Notes under the pieces: model-generated | Told to the model about the DNA's origin: nothing | What the model saw: only the letters and a program-made list of their open reading frames with translations | Database searches by the model: none | Shown here: positions 1 to 7,805 of the stretch, piece after piece | Layout of the letters: the number at the start of each line of letters is the position of its first letter | Position numbering within the stretch: the stretch's first letter is position 1 | Assembly: GCA_964520785.1 (NCBI GenBank) | Contig: CAZFQG010000110.1 | Location: 1 to 21,114 of the forward strand | From: CAZFQG01 sp964520785 | GTDB lineage: Bacteria; Planctomycetota; Planctomycetia; Pirellulales; Thermoguttaceae | Direction: 5' to 3' | DNA length: 21,114 nt | Program-made: the position numbers and the translations under genes

Positions 1-1273
1 CGTCCAGACCATCCCCTCCTCTTCGCGTTTGCTCGTAAAAGCAAGCGTGACGTCGCCGGAGGTGATCTTCGTCTCCTCTTGGACGCGAAGCGTGTTCGGC
101 AGCATCGCCGCCAGCTTCTCCAGATCGACCCGGCCCTCGATCGCGAAGCTCTGCCGGAGGAACGACCCGAGCGTCGCCTTCTCGGGACCCCCATGGTGGA
201 GCGTTCCGGTCAGGGAGAAATTCCCGACATCGGTCGTGACGGCGCTCTTCTCGATGGTCACCGTGCGGTTTTGCGTCGTCAACCGGCATTCGGTACTGAG
301 CTTGTCGAGGCGGACGGTGTCTCCGCGGAGACCCGGCGTGGTGAAAAGGACCTCGGAAGCCGTGATATGCCCGTCCACGCGAATCGACCCGACCGCGTCG
401 TTCGGATCCCATGAGGCGCTCAGCGACGAGTTCAGCCGCCCGGCCAGCCGGGTTTCCGGCGATATCCGCTGCAGGACCACGTCGGAGAGAACCAGCGGAA
501 CGTCCTTCGTATTCAGACGCACGACGCCCCCCGGTGCTTGCGGATCTTCCGGATCGGGGCCGGTCCGGTACTCCAAGTCGAAGCGGCCGGGCTGCTTAGC
601 ATTGGCGATCTGGCCGGAGGCCTTCGCGAGAAACGGCTCCGCGGGGTCCGGCGAGAACGTCATCGCGGCCTCCAGCTCCTCGATGGCCCACTTCCGGTCG
701 GCCGTCTTGTCGTGGACCTCGACCGTCCCGCCGACGATCTGGATGGAGCATTCCACCGCCTCGGTTTCCTTCTCCGAAGGCTTGAGGTATTCGGCGATCA
801 GGTCCTCGAGATTGCTCCCGTCGCGGCGGATTTCCAGGGTGATCTTCGGCTTTTCGATCAGAAAATGCCCCGGCCTTGCCGTATCCCACAGCAACGACAG
901 GAGCGACTTTCGCCCCTTGATCCGCTCGGCGGAGACGACCGGAACCTCCCGGTTGTCCCGGATCGCGACGCCGCGGAGTTCAACCGGAGAGAACCAGCCC
1001 AGCGACGCGGATTGGAACGTCACCGAACCATTAAGGTCGGAAGCGGCCGAGGAGAGAATCCACGACAGCAGCGACGTCTTCGCCACGACCAACGGAGCGA
1101 ACCATACCAGGGCGACGAGAAATAGACACATCCCGGCGATGGAACGCCACCGCGCCAGCAAGACGTCCAGGAGCCGGGTGAACGCGCCGGGGGACCGCGC
1201 CTCGGGCCCGGCGTCCTCCCATGACGCTCTTCGCAACCGCGTCTCTCGACGTTTTTTCGTACCCAAAGCCATG
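1..1273 (-). CDS. AsmA/DUF748-like envelope protein, N-terminal part (runs off left edge)
   Basis: An uninterrupted minus-strand frame of about 424 codons runs from an ATG at 1273 to the window edge, so the C-terminus is missing. An in-frame TGA lies three codons upstream of that ATG, which fixes the start, and GTGAGG sits about 8 bases before it. The N-terminus is basic and cytoplasmic, beginning MALGTKKRRETRLRR. One membrane segment follows at about residues 48-70 (SIAGMCLFLVALVWFAPLVV). The rest is a long, beta-rich, repetitive extracytoplasmic region with phrases such as DLNGSVTFQSASLGWFSPVE and GRVDLEKLAAMLPNTLR. This single-anchor layout and these repeats resemble AsmA/TamB/DUF748 proteins, which are linked to lipid transport or outer-membrane maintenance. 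The family is inferred from composition and motif style; the exact function is unknown. The opposite strand is also open for a long stretch here but makes Arg/Ser-rich, implausible protein. Confidence 0.72.
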
Positions 1274-1669
1274 GTCGTACCTCACAACGAAATCCGTTCC
1301 ACGCATCTCTCCAGTCTACACAAAACCCCCATACTGCCAGGAAAAGGGGGGATGCTAAGCTGGATAGTAAGAAATAAGCCCTTGCGGGTCAATCGCGATG
1401 TGTCCAGCTCGGCCAACTCCCCAAACCGACATGGGGCTTTTGGACTGCCTCGATTGGTGGTATGATTCGGGACTGAGGGGTAACGGCACCAAGTTGGTCG
1501 TTCGTCCGGCCGTCGGCCCGTGATTTGGCGCGGTAGAGACTTCCGGCTCGGAATGGGGTAGTCCGCGACCAGTTTGGCAACCCAACGAAACGAAGGAACT
1601 AGTGCTTTGTCAACACTTGTTTTACGGGTTGGCAGCATGGCGCAGCACTAAGTTTATGAGGAGACAATC
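1274..1669. other. 396-bp intergenic region between divergent genes
   Basis: This region separates the AsmA-like gene (minus) from the VOC gene (plus). I see no convincing gene: the open frames on the minus strand here encode low-complexity-free but unrecognisable peptides without Shine-Dalgarno signals. It should hold both divergent promoters. A TATGAT hexamer at 1461-1466 is the best plus-strand -10 candidate. No RNA gene or strong hairpin with a T-run was seen. Confidence 0.5.
1440..1466 (+). promoter_or_regulatory. Possible promoter upstream of the VOC gene
   Basis: TTGGAC at 1440-1445 and TATGAT at 1461-1466 are separated by 15 bases, which is short for a sigma-70 promoter. The -10 matches the consensus at 5 of 6 positions. 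If it is real, the VOC gene has a leader of about 200 bases. This is a by-eye match only. Confidence 0.22.
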
Positions 1670-1990
1670 ATGGAATTCGATCACGTCGGTATCATCACCG
1701 AGGAAAAGAAAGAGGGGGCCATCTATGTCGAGGCCACCAAGGTCTGGGTGACCGACTTCCGGGTGGACCCTTATGGAATCGAATGGCTCCGATTCGAGCC
1801 GGACACGCCGGTCACGGGGCCGGTCCGGCATCTGCCCCACGTCGCTTTCCGCGTGGAGAGCATTACCGCGACGGCGAAGGAACTGGGGCTGAAGACCCTC
1901 CTGGAACCGTTCGACGCGGACCTGGCGATCGTCGGCTTCTTCGAAGCGGAGGACGGCTCGATCATCGAGCTAATGGAATACAACCGGTAG
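1670..1990 (+). CDS. Small VOC (glyoxalase-fold) family protein
   Basis: A 106-residue protein with a good ribosome site (GAGGAGA about 6 bases before the ATG). It opens FDHVGIIT and continues with LPHVAFRV and GSIIELMEY, the usual signatures of the vicinal oxygen chelate (VOC) superfamily. Candidate metal ligands are His5, Glu43, His57 and Glu100, spaced as in paired beta-alpha-beta-beta-beta modules. The length is near the minimum for a two-module VOC domain, so this is a stand-alone domain and probably a homodimer. Members include glyoxalases, dioxygenases, epimerases and antibiotic-binding proteins; the substrate cannot be read from the sequence. It stands alone, converging on mnmE with 17 bases between their stop codons, so the context does not suggest a pathway. 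Confidence 0.8.
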   Translation: MEFDHVGIITEEKKEGAIYVEATKVWVTDFRVDPYGIEWLRFEPDTPVTGPVRHLPHVAFRVESITATAKELGLKTLLEPFDADLAIVGFFEAEDGSIIELMEYNR

Positions 1991-1991
1991 T

Positions 1992-2011
1992 CCGGGTAAC
2001 GCCCCGGTTAC
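1992..2011. terminator. Possible bidirectional hairpin between convergent genes
   Basis: Two alternative small stems occupy the gap between the convergent VOC and mnmE stop codons: CCGGG (1992-1996) with CCCGG (2003-2007), and GTAAC (1996-2000) with GTTAC (2007-2011). There is no T-run on either side, so it would be a weak or factor-dependent terminator at best. Confidence 0.25.
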
Positions 2012-3405
2012 TTGCCGATGCAAAACCGGCTGAAGACCCGCTCGAGCAGGTCGTCGGTGTAGACCAAGCCCACGATCTTGCCGATCTCCTCCAGGGCCAG
2101 GCGGAGATCGGCGGCAACGAGTTCTTCCCGTAAGATTGTCTCGTCCAACCGCCGGAGGGCCCGGTGAAGCGACTCGGCCGCCCGGCGGAACGAATCGGCG
2201 CATCGGACGGCGGTAGTGACGACAAGACCCTCCGCCACCTTGGTATCCGCCAAGAGCACCTCGCGGACCGCCTCCTCCAACGCGGCGAGCCCCTGACGCG
2301 TTTTGACGCTGGTATGAATGACCGGCTCCGCGACTTCTTTCACTCCGGATCGTACCGACGCCCCCTTGTCGCACTTGGTCAAAACGAGAATCGTCCGTTC
2401 GTGAGCCGACGGATGGCTTCCCAAAATCGATCTGGCAAGTGAAGGCGTTTCGTCGGAGGAAGCATCGACGCAGAGCAGGACCAGGTCGGCCGAGCGGCGC
2501 TGTTCTTCCATGAACCACGCGGCGGCCGATGCAATGGTGCCCCCGTCGACCGCCTGAACACCCGCCGTATCGACCAGCCGGTAGGAGAAGTCGCCCACGT
2601 TCAAGTCGACCGTCAAGTAGTCGCGGGTCGTCCCGGGCATCTTCGAGACGAGGGCGGCGGTGTCCCCGGCAAGGGCATTGAAGAGGCTGCTTTTTCCAGC
2701 GTTGGGTGCTCCGGCGAGGACGACTTTTGGCAGGTCGGCCGCCCTGTGCCGCGCGGCGAGCCGCCCGGTCAGTCGATCGACGGTCTCGGCGCACCGGAGA
2801 ATCTCGGTCCGCAACCGCGAAGACGTAATAAACGGAAGGTCCTCATCGGCGAAATCGAGCCCCGCCTCCAGATGGGCCAAGAGGTCGAGAATCGCGTCGC
2901 GAAGCGCCGCCAGGGGCCTGCTCAGTCCTCCGGCAAGCTGAACGAGGGCCGCCGTGAGTTGGTCTTTCGAAACCGCGTCGATGGTTCCGAGGACGGCCTC
3001 CGCCTGCGTCAGATCGATCCGGCCGGAGAGAAACGCGCGGAGCGTAAACTCCCCCGGTCCGGCAGGCCGCGCGCCGGCGAAGCAGAGTTCGCGCGTCAAC
3101 GCCTCCAGAACCGGAGTCGAACCGACCGTATGGAACTCGACGACCGGCTGCCCCGTATAGCTCCTCCGATCCGGCCAGACGTACGCCTCGGCGGGAATCG
3201 GTGAATAAAACGCTTCGAGCCGCAACGCGCCGTCGAAGACGCACGACCGGGTAACATCAAAGGACGGGCCGGACGAACCCCCCGGGCCGACGAATACCCG
3301 ACCCGCGCACGCCGCCGTTTTCACCCCGCTGAGCCGCACGATTCCCCGGGCCGCGCCGCCCGACGGGGAAGCAACCGCGACGATGGTATCTTCCGTATCG
3401 TACAA
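2008..3405 (-). CDS. mnmE: tRNA uridine-5-carboxymethylaminomethyl(34) synthesis GTPase MnmE
   Basis: A 465-residue protein of normal length for MnmE (TrmE), the GTPase that works with MnmG in the cytoplasm to modify the wobble uridine of certain tRNAs. The N-terminal tetrahydrofolate-binding domain starts DTIVAVASPSGGAARGIVRL and includes GPGEFTLRAFLSGRIDL near residue 120. The inserted G domain has the P-loop GAPNAGKSS (232-240), PGTTRD (257-262), DTAG (279-282) and TKCD (343-346, where many G proteins have NKxD). The protein ends in CIGK with Cys462, the family's hallmark C-terminus. The start is a TTG at 3405: no in-frame ATG fits, and translation from TTG gives the canonical N-terminus. 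It lies 63 bases downstream of yidC on the same strand, a gene order conserved in many bacteria, and is probably co-transcribed with it. Confidence 0.96.
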   Translation of the reverse strand: MYDTEDTIVAVASPSGGAARGIVRLSGVKTAACAGRVFVGPGGSSGPSFDVTRSCVFDGALRLEAFYSPIPAEAYVWPDRRSYTGQPVVEFHTVGSTPVLEALTRELCFAGARPAGPGEFTLRAFLSGRIDLTQAEAVLGTIDAVSKDQLTAALVQLAGGLSRPLAALRDAILDLLAHLEAGLDFADEDLPFITSSRLRTEILRCAETVDRLTGRLAARHRAADLPKVVLAGAPNAGKSSLFNALAGDTAALVSKMPGTTRDYLTVDLNVGDFSYRLVDTAGVQAVDGGTIASAAAWFMEEQRRSADLVLLCVDASSDETPSLARSILGSHPSAHERTILVLTKCDKGASVRSGVKEVAEPVIHTSVKTRQGLAALEEAVREVLLADTKVAEGLVVTTAVRCADSFRRAAESLHRALRRLDETILREELVAADLRLALEEIGKIVGLVYTDDLLERVFSRFCIGK

Positions 3406-3468
3406 ACGCCAATTCCAAGATAGCCCCGGTTTCTTCTATACGTTTCGCCTCATGCCTATTCCTTCCCC

Positions 3469-5829
3469 TTACTTCCGTTTCTTCTCCAACGCCTTTCCGG
3501 ATTCTTTCGTCTTTCCCGACTCCCTGCGCGCCTGTTTCCAATCTTTTGGTGCTTCCTTGGACGGGGGCGGCGCTGCCTCCGTCTTGGGGAGAAGCTTTCG
3601 CTCGGCGACGCTCCAAAGGCTTGTCGCGATGAAGTAGAGACACAGCCCGGCGGCCACCTTGAAGAAGAGGATACCGAAAAAGACCATCATGTACTTCATC
3701 ATCTTCTGTTGCATCGCCTGCTGCTCGTCCATCGCGGGTGGCATGAACATCTTCTGCTGCCAGATGAACAGGAATATCGTGATGATCGGCAAGAGATTGA
3801 AGTAGGGCCCCAGGCCGAACATCCCCACGCCGCTGGTGATAAGCTCCGGCATGAATCCCGACCAATCGAACAGCATATCCGGCCCGGCGAGGTTCGTACA
3901 CCAACCGAGGCTCCGCGTAATCAACGGCTGTTGGCGCAGTTCGATGTCGACCATCAACGACCGGTACAGGGCGATGAAAATCGGGAGTTGAACGAAGATA
4001 GGAAGACACCCCATTAAGGGATTGTAATTGTGTTTGCGGAACAGTTCCTGCTGGGCCCTGGAACGAGCCTCCAGGTCCTTTTTGTGTTTTTCCTGAATCT
4101 TTTTCAGTTCCGGTTGCAGTTCCTGCATCTTCGCGGCGCTGGCCACCTGCTTCCGGCTCAGCGGATACATGCATGAGCGGACGAGCACCGTCAAAAGGAT
4201 GATCGCCAGCGCATAGCTTCGCGTAAAGTAGTAGAAGAAGTGGAGCGTTTTCGCCATGGGTTTCGCGGCCCAACTGAACCAGCCGTAGTAGACCAGTTCG
4301 TCCAGGTCGTAACCCGCCAGAATATCGATGTTCTTCGGACCGACGAAGACGTCGAAGGAATGCTCGCGGGAATCGCCCGGCCGGAGCGCGACCGAAGCGC
4401 TGATCAGCCGGCAGGAGGTGTTGGCGTTCTTCTCCAGCCCCGCATCAACCCCTCCGACCAGAATCGGCTCGGTCCTGGCGAACCAGATTTCACCGGGATC
4501 GTCCTTTCGGGGGATTAAGACGGAGGAGAAGTACTGCGCGTCGACTCCCACGAACGTGATCGATCGATCCGTCCAGGCTCCGGCAAGGGTCGCCTCCGCG
4601 ATATTCGTCGAGCCGACCATCTCCGGGACGTTTCCATCCAAAGAAATGATGAAATCCCGCAGGCCGCCGCTCCAATTTCGGCTGACGCGGTTCGCCCACC
4701 ACCATCCTTCGATCGGCAGGCCGTTCGGGCCGTCCAGCCGATAGGCGACATCGCGGGCCTTGTCGCCGATATTGCGCACTTCGATCTTGAACTCGATGTG
4801 GTATCCGCGAAACGCCGGATCCCGCATCGCGTCCGCCGGTACCTCGACGACCGCGTACGTCTTCGTGAACTCGATCCCTTTTTCCGGAATCGCGTGGCGG
4901 AAAACGGCCTTTCGCTCATCCGCGGAGACTACTTCCCAATTCACTCCGTACATATCGACGCCGGGCAATTGCCGGAATCGCTCCTCCTTCGGAACGACTT
5001 CCTTCCTTCGGTCGGCGTCGTCCTTCTTCGGAGTGAGGTCCTCCTCGTCCCATTGATTGAGCGTCAACAGAAAGGAGAGCGGATCATCATTCTCGGGGCG
5101 GATCACGTCCATCGGACGGTCGGTGAGCCTCACCGCGACTTCCTGTTCCGAGCCGTCGCGAAGGAGCGTCACCGGTACTTCGTCGCCGGGGCGCGTCGGT
5201 CGGAGCGCCTCGCGGAGCGACGCGGCACCGGTCACCCGGGCGCCCCCAACCGATAGGATCATGTCCCCCTGCCGGATGCCGGCTTTCGCGGCCGGCGTCC
5301 CTTTTCCGACGACTTGAACCGGACATCCTTTGCCCTGGACCGATTCGTCCACCATGACGCTGCCGAGATAACCGCTCAGGTCCTTGAACTTCCCATCCGG
5401 ACCCATCAACGAGAGGTACCGCGGGCTGTTGAGTTCCACGCGCGCCACGGTCGCTCCGCGGTTGGAGAGCGTGACGAGCATCCGGTACGGATCGTTCGGG
5501 TCGGCCGAACCGAGGGTCAGATACCGAAGCGGAGGCTCCGGTCGCTTCTCGGCCGGCTCGGGTTCCGGTTCCTTCTCTTCGTCCAACTCCTCGGGTGCCT
5601 CGGCGGCCGGATCCGTCGCCGCGGGCCGCTCTTCCTTTGCGGCTGGTTCCGCCGGAATTTCCGCGTCTTGGACCTCATGCACGTCATCCTTGACGGGGGC
5701 AGGCAATCGGTCGCCTCCCTCCTCGCGTGCTTGAGGAGGTGGGGGGGGATTCAGCCACGCGTTGATGTACGCATGCGCCAGCAGAATTCCGAAGGAGAGC
5801 GTAATGAAAAGAATGAACCGTTTATCCAT
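3469..5829 (-). CDS. yidC: Membrane protein insertase YidC with a periplasmic PDZ domain
   Basis: The 786-residue YidC/Oxa1/Alb3 insertase places proteins in the inner membrane, alone or with SecYEG. It begins MDKRFILFITLSFGILLAHA, the N-terminal membrane segment (about 4-25). A Pro/Glu-rich acidic linker follows (about 28-100), then the periplasmic beta-sandwich, which is interrupted at about 165-236 by a PDZ-like domain (GTPAAKAGIRQGDMILSVGG). The conserved 60KD_IMP core starts near 527. The hydrophilic-groove arginine is Arg551 in VRSCMYPLSRKQ, matching the E. coli Arg366 context, and the charged C1 loop (KMQELQPELKKIQEKHKKD) is present. The C-terminal tail is basic, as expected for ribosome contact. 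It is longer than E. coli YidC (548) because of the linker and PDZ insertion. I chose the ATG at 5829 because it opens directly on the membrane segment; a GTG at 5898 would add 23 unlikely residues. No Shine-Dalgarno was seen. Confidence 0.95.
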   Translation of the reverse strand: MDKRFILFITLSFGILLAHAYINAWLNPPPPPQAREEGGDRLPAPVKDDVHEVQDAEIPAEPAAKEERPAATDPAAEAPEELDEEKEPEPEPAEKRPEPPLRYLTLGSADPNDPYRMLVTLSNRGATVARVELNSPRYLSLMGPDGKFKDLSGYLGSVMVDESVQGKGCPVQVVGKGTPAAKAGIRQGDMILSVGGARVTGAASLREALRPTRPGDEVPVTLLRDGSEQEVAVRLTDRPMDVIRPENDDPLSFLLTLNQWDEEDLTPKKDDADRRKEVVPKEERFRQLPGVDMYGVNWEVVSADERKAVFRHAIPEKGIEFTKTYAVVEVPADAMRDPAFRGYHIEFKIEVRNIGDKARDVAYRLDGPNGLPIEGWWWANRVSRNWSGGLRDFIISLDGNVPEMVGSTNIAEATLAGAWTDRSITFVGVDAQYFSSVLIPRKDDPGEIWFARTEPILVGGVDAGLEKNANTSCRLISASVALRPGDSREHSFDVFVGPKNIDILAGYDLDELVYYGWFSWAAKPMAKTLHFFYYFTRSYALAIILLTVLVRSCMYPLSRKQVASAAKMQELQPELKKIQEKHKKDLEARSRAQQELFRKHNYNPLMGCLPIFVQLPIFIALYRSLMVDIELRQQPLITRSLGWCTNLAGPDMLFDWSGFMPELITSGVGMFGLGPYFNLLPIITIFLFIWQQKMFMPPAMDEQQAMQQKMMKYMMVFFGILFFKVAAGLCLYFIATSLWSVAERKLLPKTEAAPPPSKEAPKDWKQARRESGKTKESGKALEKKRK

Positions 5830-5913
5830 GAATCCGTCGAATCGAAAGGGGTGGGAGATGTGCCGATGTGCCGAGGCGGCGCGGGTTGGGAAAAGCACGC
5901 TCCAAGCGGATGA

Positions 5914-6663
5914 TCAGCGGCCTTCGCGGAGCCGGTCTCCGAGGAAGTTGTCGAGTTCCGGAATCGAATGAATGAGCGAAACGGTCAGTTCAACATCGTA
6001 CTCCACTCGGCGGAACCGAAAATGATCGTCCTCCAGTATCACGTAGCACGCCCTCGGATCCAAATCTCGCGGCTGGCCTACCGAACCGACGTTCACCATG
6101 AGCTTCTCGTCCGACAGTGGAAACTCCTCATGAATCTCCTCCGGACTGAAGAAACGAAGATCCTCCGTGAATACTCCCGGAACGTGCGTGTGCCCCTCGA
6201 ACACACAACCGCGCACCAGCGCGAATATCTTCTCCATCTTCCGCCGATTATATATATCTTCCGGAAAGACGTACTCGTTGAGCGGGTTTCTGGCGGAACC
6301 GTGTACGAATAACAGTCCGTCTTCCTGGTGGTTCCGAGGAAGTTCCCCCAAAAAGTCCCACCGCTGCTGCCGCTGCGTCGGCGAACCCGGCCCCGACTCC
6401 AGTATCGAGCGCGTCCAAAATATGGCACGTTCCGCCTGCGCATTGAACCCCTCGGGGTCGAAGAGGGCTCCCTGGTCGTGATTGCCCAAAAGGCACACGT
6501 CAAACTTCATCGCCAAGTCGATGATTTCACAGGGATTCGGCCCATAGCCGACCAAGTCTCCCAGACAGAAAACCTCACGGATCTCCTGCTGCTCGATATC
6601 AGCCAAGACGGCCTGGAGGGCTGCGAGATTGCTGTGAATGTCACTGATCAGGGCACGTTTCAC
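5914..6663 (-). CDS. Calcineurin-like metallophosphoesterase (YfcE/MJ0936-like)
   Basis: A 249-residue soluble protein with the full binuclear-metal phosphoesterase motif set: SDIHSN (Asp8, His10), GDLVGYGPNP (Asp36), GNHD (Asn61, His62), FVHGS (His121) and GHTH (His158, His160), followed by VNVGSVGQPRD. This form with GYGPNP and GSVGQPRD belongs to the small YfcE/MJ0936-type group, which hydrolyses phosphodiesters or phosphomonoesters in vitro. Its natural substrate is usually unknown. No signal peptide is present, so it is cytoplasmic. The start is a GTG at 6663 with AAGG about 9 bases upstream. It lies 84 bases upstream of yidC on the same strand and is probably the first gene of a phosphoesterase-yidC-mnmE operon, although no functional link to insertion or tRNA modification is evident. 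Confidence 0.88.
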   Translation of the reverse strand: MKRALISDIHSNLAALQAVLADIEQQEIREVFCLGDLVGYGPNPCEIIDLAMKFDVCLLGNHDQGALFDPEGFNAQAERAIFWTRSILESGPGSPTQRQQRWDFLGELPRNHQEDGLLFVHGSARNPLNEYVFPEDIYNRRKMEKIFALVRGCVFEGHTHVPGVFTEDLRFFSPEEIHEEFPLSDEKLMVNVGSVGQPRDLDPRACYVILEDDHFRFRRVEYDVELTVSLIHSIPELDNFLGDRLREGR

Positions 6664-7025
6664 TGGAAGACCTTCGTGGAAGGAATATCCTCTTCAGAGG
6701 GGAGATAAAACGGTATTCGGAGTTATTGCTGCTACCCAGTTAAACATAGTATTGTCTCAGAGAGGGTTCGTCTAGTCGACCCCCTTGCGTGCAATTAGGA
6801 AAAAACCGGCTTTCGGAGACGCCTTGCCCGACCAAGAAAACCTAGACCTTACCCCCTATACGGACGTACTCCCCGTTTTCCGGTCAAAACCGTCAAAGTA
6901 CCGCCGCAACGCTCGTCGAGGCAACGCCTTCGGGAGCGAGCGAGTGTCTTCGGTGGTGCCTTGGGCTTTTTTTAGAACCTGTCGGTGACGTCCCGCGTAG
7001 AAGAAGTTTGAGGAAGACAACCTAT
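6664..7025. other. 362-bp divergent intergenic region with a structured segment
   Basis: This region lies between the divergent phosphoesterase operon (minus) and tsaB (plus). I see no protein gene. AT-rich sequence at about 6720-6775 may hold one or both promoters, but no well-spaced -35/-10 pair stands out. The right half (6908-6973) folds into nested hairpins and ends in seven T residues, listed separately. Confidence 0.5.
6908..6973 (+). terminator. Nested hairpin plus T-run upstream of tsaB (attenuator, terminator or small RNA 3' end)
   Basis: CGCTCG (6910-6915) pairs with CGAGCG (6937-6942), enclosing a smaller GAGGC-AAC-GCCTT hairpin. An imperfect longer pairing of GGCAACGCC with GGTGGTGCC is an alternative. 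A run of seven T at 6967-6973 follows. The form is that of an intrinsic terminator on the plus strand, yet the gene to its left points away, so it would end a short leader or an unannotated RNA before tsaB. Confidence 0.35.
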
Positions 7026-7739
7026 ATGCGAATTTTGGCGATTGAAACGACCGAGCGAATACCGACGGTTGCCGCGATTGATTCCAATCGGCTCGTTTGC
7101 GAGCGGTCTTTGGACCACCTACAGCGAAGCGTCCAGTCGCTCGCCCCCGGAATGCGGAGCGTGCTGGCGGAAATCGGCTGGGAACCACGCGACGTCGATC
7201 TTGTCGCCGTGTCCGTCGGCCCGGGATCGTTCACCGGAATCCGCGTCGGCGTGACGACGGCCAAAACGTTCGCGTACGCCGTCGAGGCGGAGGTTCTCGG
7301 GGTCGATACGCTCGAGGTGATCGCGTTCGGTTGTCCGGATGAAGTCGACGCCGTCTCCGTGGCCGTGGACGCGCAGCGGCACGAGGTCACTTCACGGCTG
7401 TTCCGCCGGAACGAATCGGGCCGGTTTAGGCCGTTCGGCGATGCGTCGCCGCGGTCAATCGACGCGTGGCTTTCGGACATCCCGGAGGATGTTCGACTCG
7501 CTGGACCGATTTTGCGGAAACTTCCGGAAGATCGCTGGACTTCCCTCCCCACCGTCGATCCCGCCTTTTGGACTCCTCGGGCCGCGGCGGTGGGAATGCT
7601 CGCGGGTCGAAAGTACGCCGAGGGGGGGAGAGACTCGGTTTGGGACCTCCTCCCGGTCTATTCTCGCCCCAGCGCGGCGGAAGAAAGAGCCCGGACGTCC
7701 CCTGGTCGTTCCATTCCCGGGCGTCCTATTGTTGAATAA
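7026..7739 (+). CDS. tsaB: tRNA threonylcarbamoyladenosine biosynthesis protein TsaB
   Basis: A 237-residue protein. With TsaD and TsaE, TsaB transfers threonylcarbamoyl to A37 of ANN-decoding tRNAs; it is the ASKHA-fold partner of TsaD and lacks its metal-binding histidines. The N-terminus MRILAIETTERIPTVAAID and the central SVGPGSFTGIRVGVTTAK are diagnostic. The end PVYSRPSAAEERA matches the family's conserved C-terminus and is followed by a short Pro/Arg tail. The start is the ATG at 7026, preceded at 9 bases by AGGAAG; an in-frame TTG at 7008 would give six extra residues without a ribosome site. It lies 66 bases ahead of the exported toroid protein gene on the same strand. MnmE, encoded divergently about 3.6 kb away, acts on the same part of tRNA. 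Confidence 0.93.
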   Translation: MRILAIETTERIPTVAAIDSNRLVCERSLDHLQRSVQSLAPGMRSVLAEIGWEPRDVDLVAVSVGPGSFTGIRVGVTTAKTFAYAVEAEVLGVDTLEVIAFGCPDEVDAVSVAVDAQRHEVTSRLFRRNESGRFRPFGDASPRSIDAWLSDIPEDVRLAGPILRKLPEDRWTSLPTVDPAFWTPRAAAVGMLAGRKYAEGGRDSVWDLLPVYSRPSAAEERARTSPGRSIPGRPIVE

Positions 7740-7805
7740 TTCCCAATCTGAACAAACTCCGTTCGTCAGAACATGAATCCCCTTTCCCCCTGGAGGAACC
7801 AGGTC

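Noticed and set aside
29..1465. Long plus-strand open frame (478 codons)
   Set aside because: It gives a Ser/Arg/Pro-rich sequence with no domain sense and no ribosome site. It is antisense to the AsmA-like gene and is a product of high GC at third positions.
1282..1638. Possible 118-residue minus-strand gene in the first intergenic region
   Set aside because: No ribosome site, unlikely composition and no recognisable family. It would also overlap the AsmA-like gene's own leader.
3257..4273. Minus-strand open frame of 338 codons spanning the end of yidC and the start of mnmE
   Set aside because: It is an out-of-frame shadow of two well-defined genes and contains no recognisable motif.
6664..7025. 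tRNA, SRP RNA, RNase P RNA, 6S or tmRNA
   Set aside because: None of their conserved core sequences was found in this or any other intergenic stretch.
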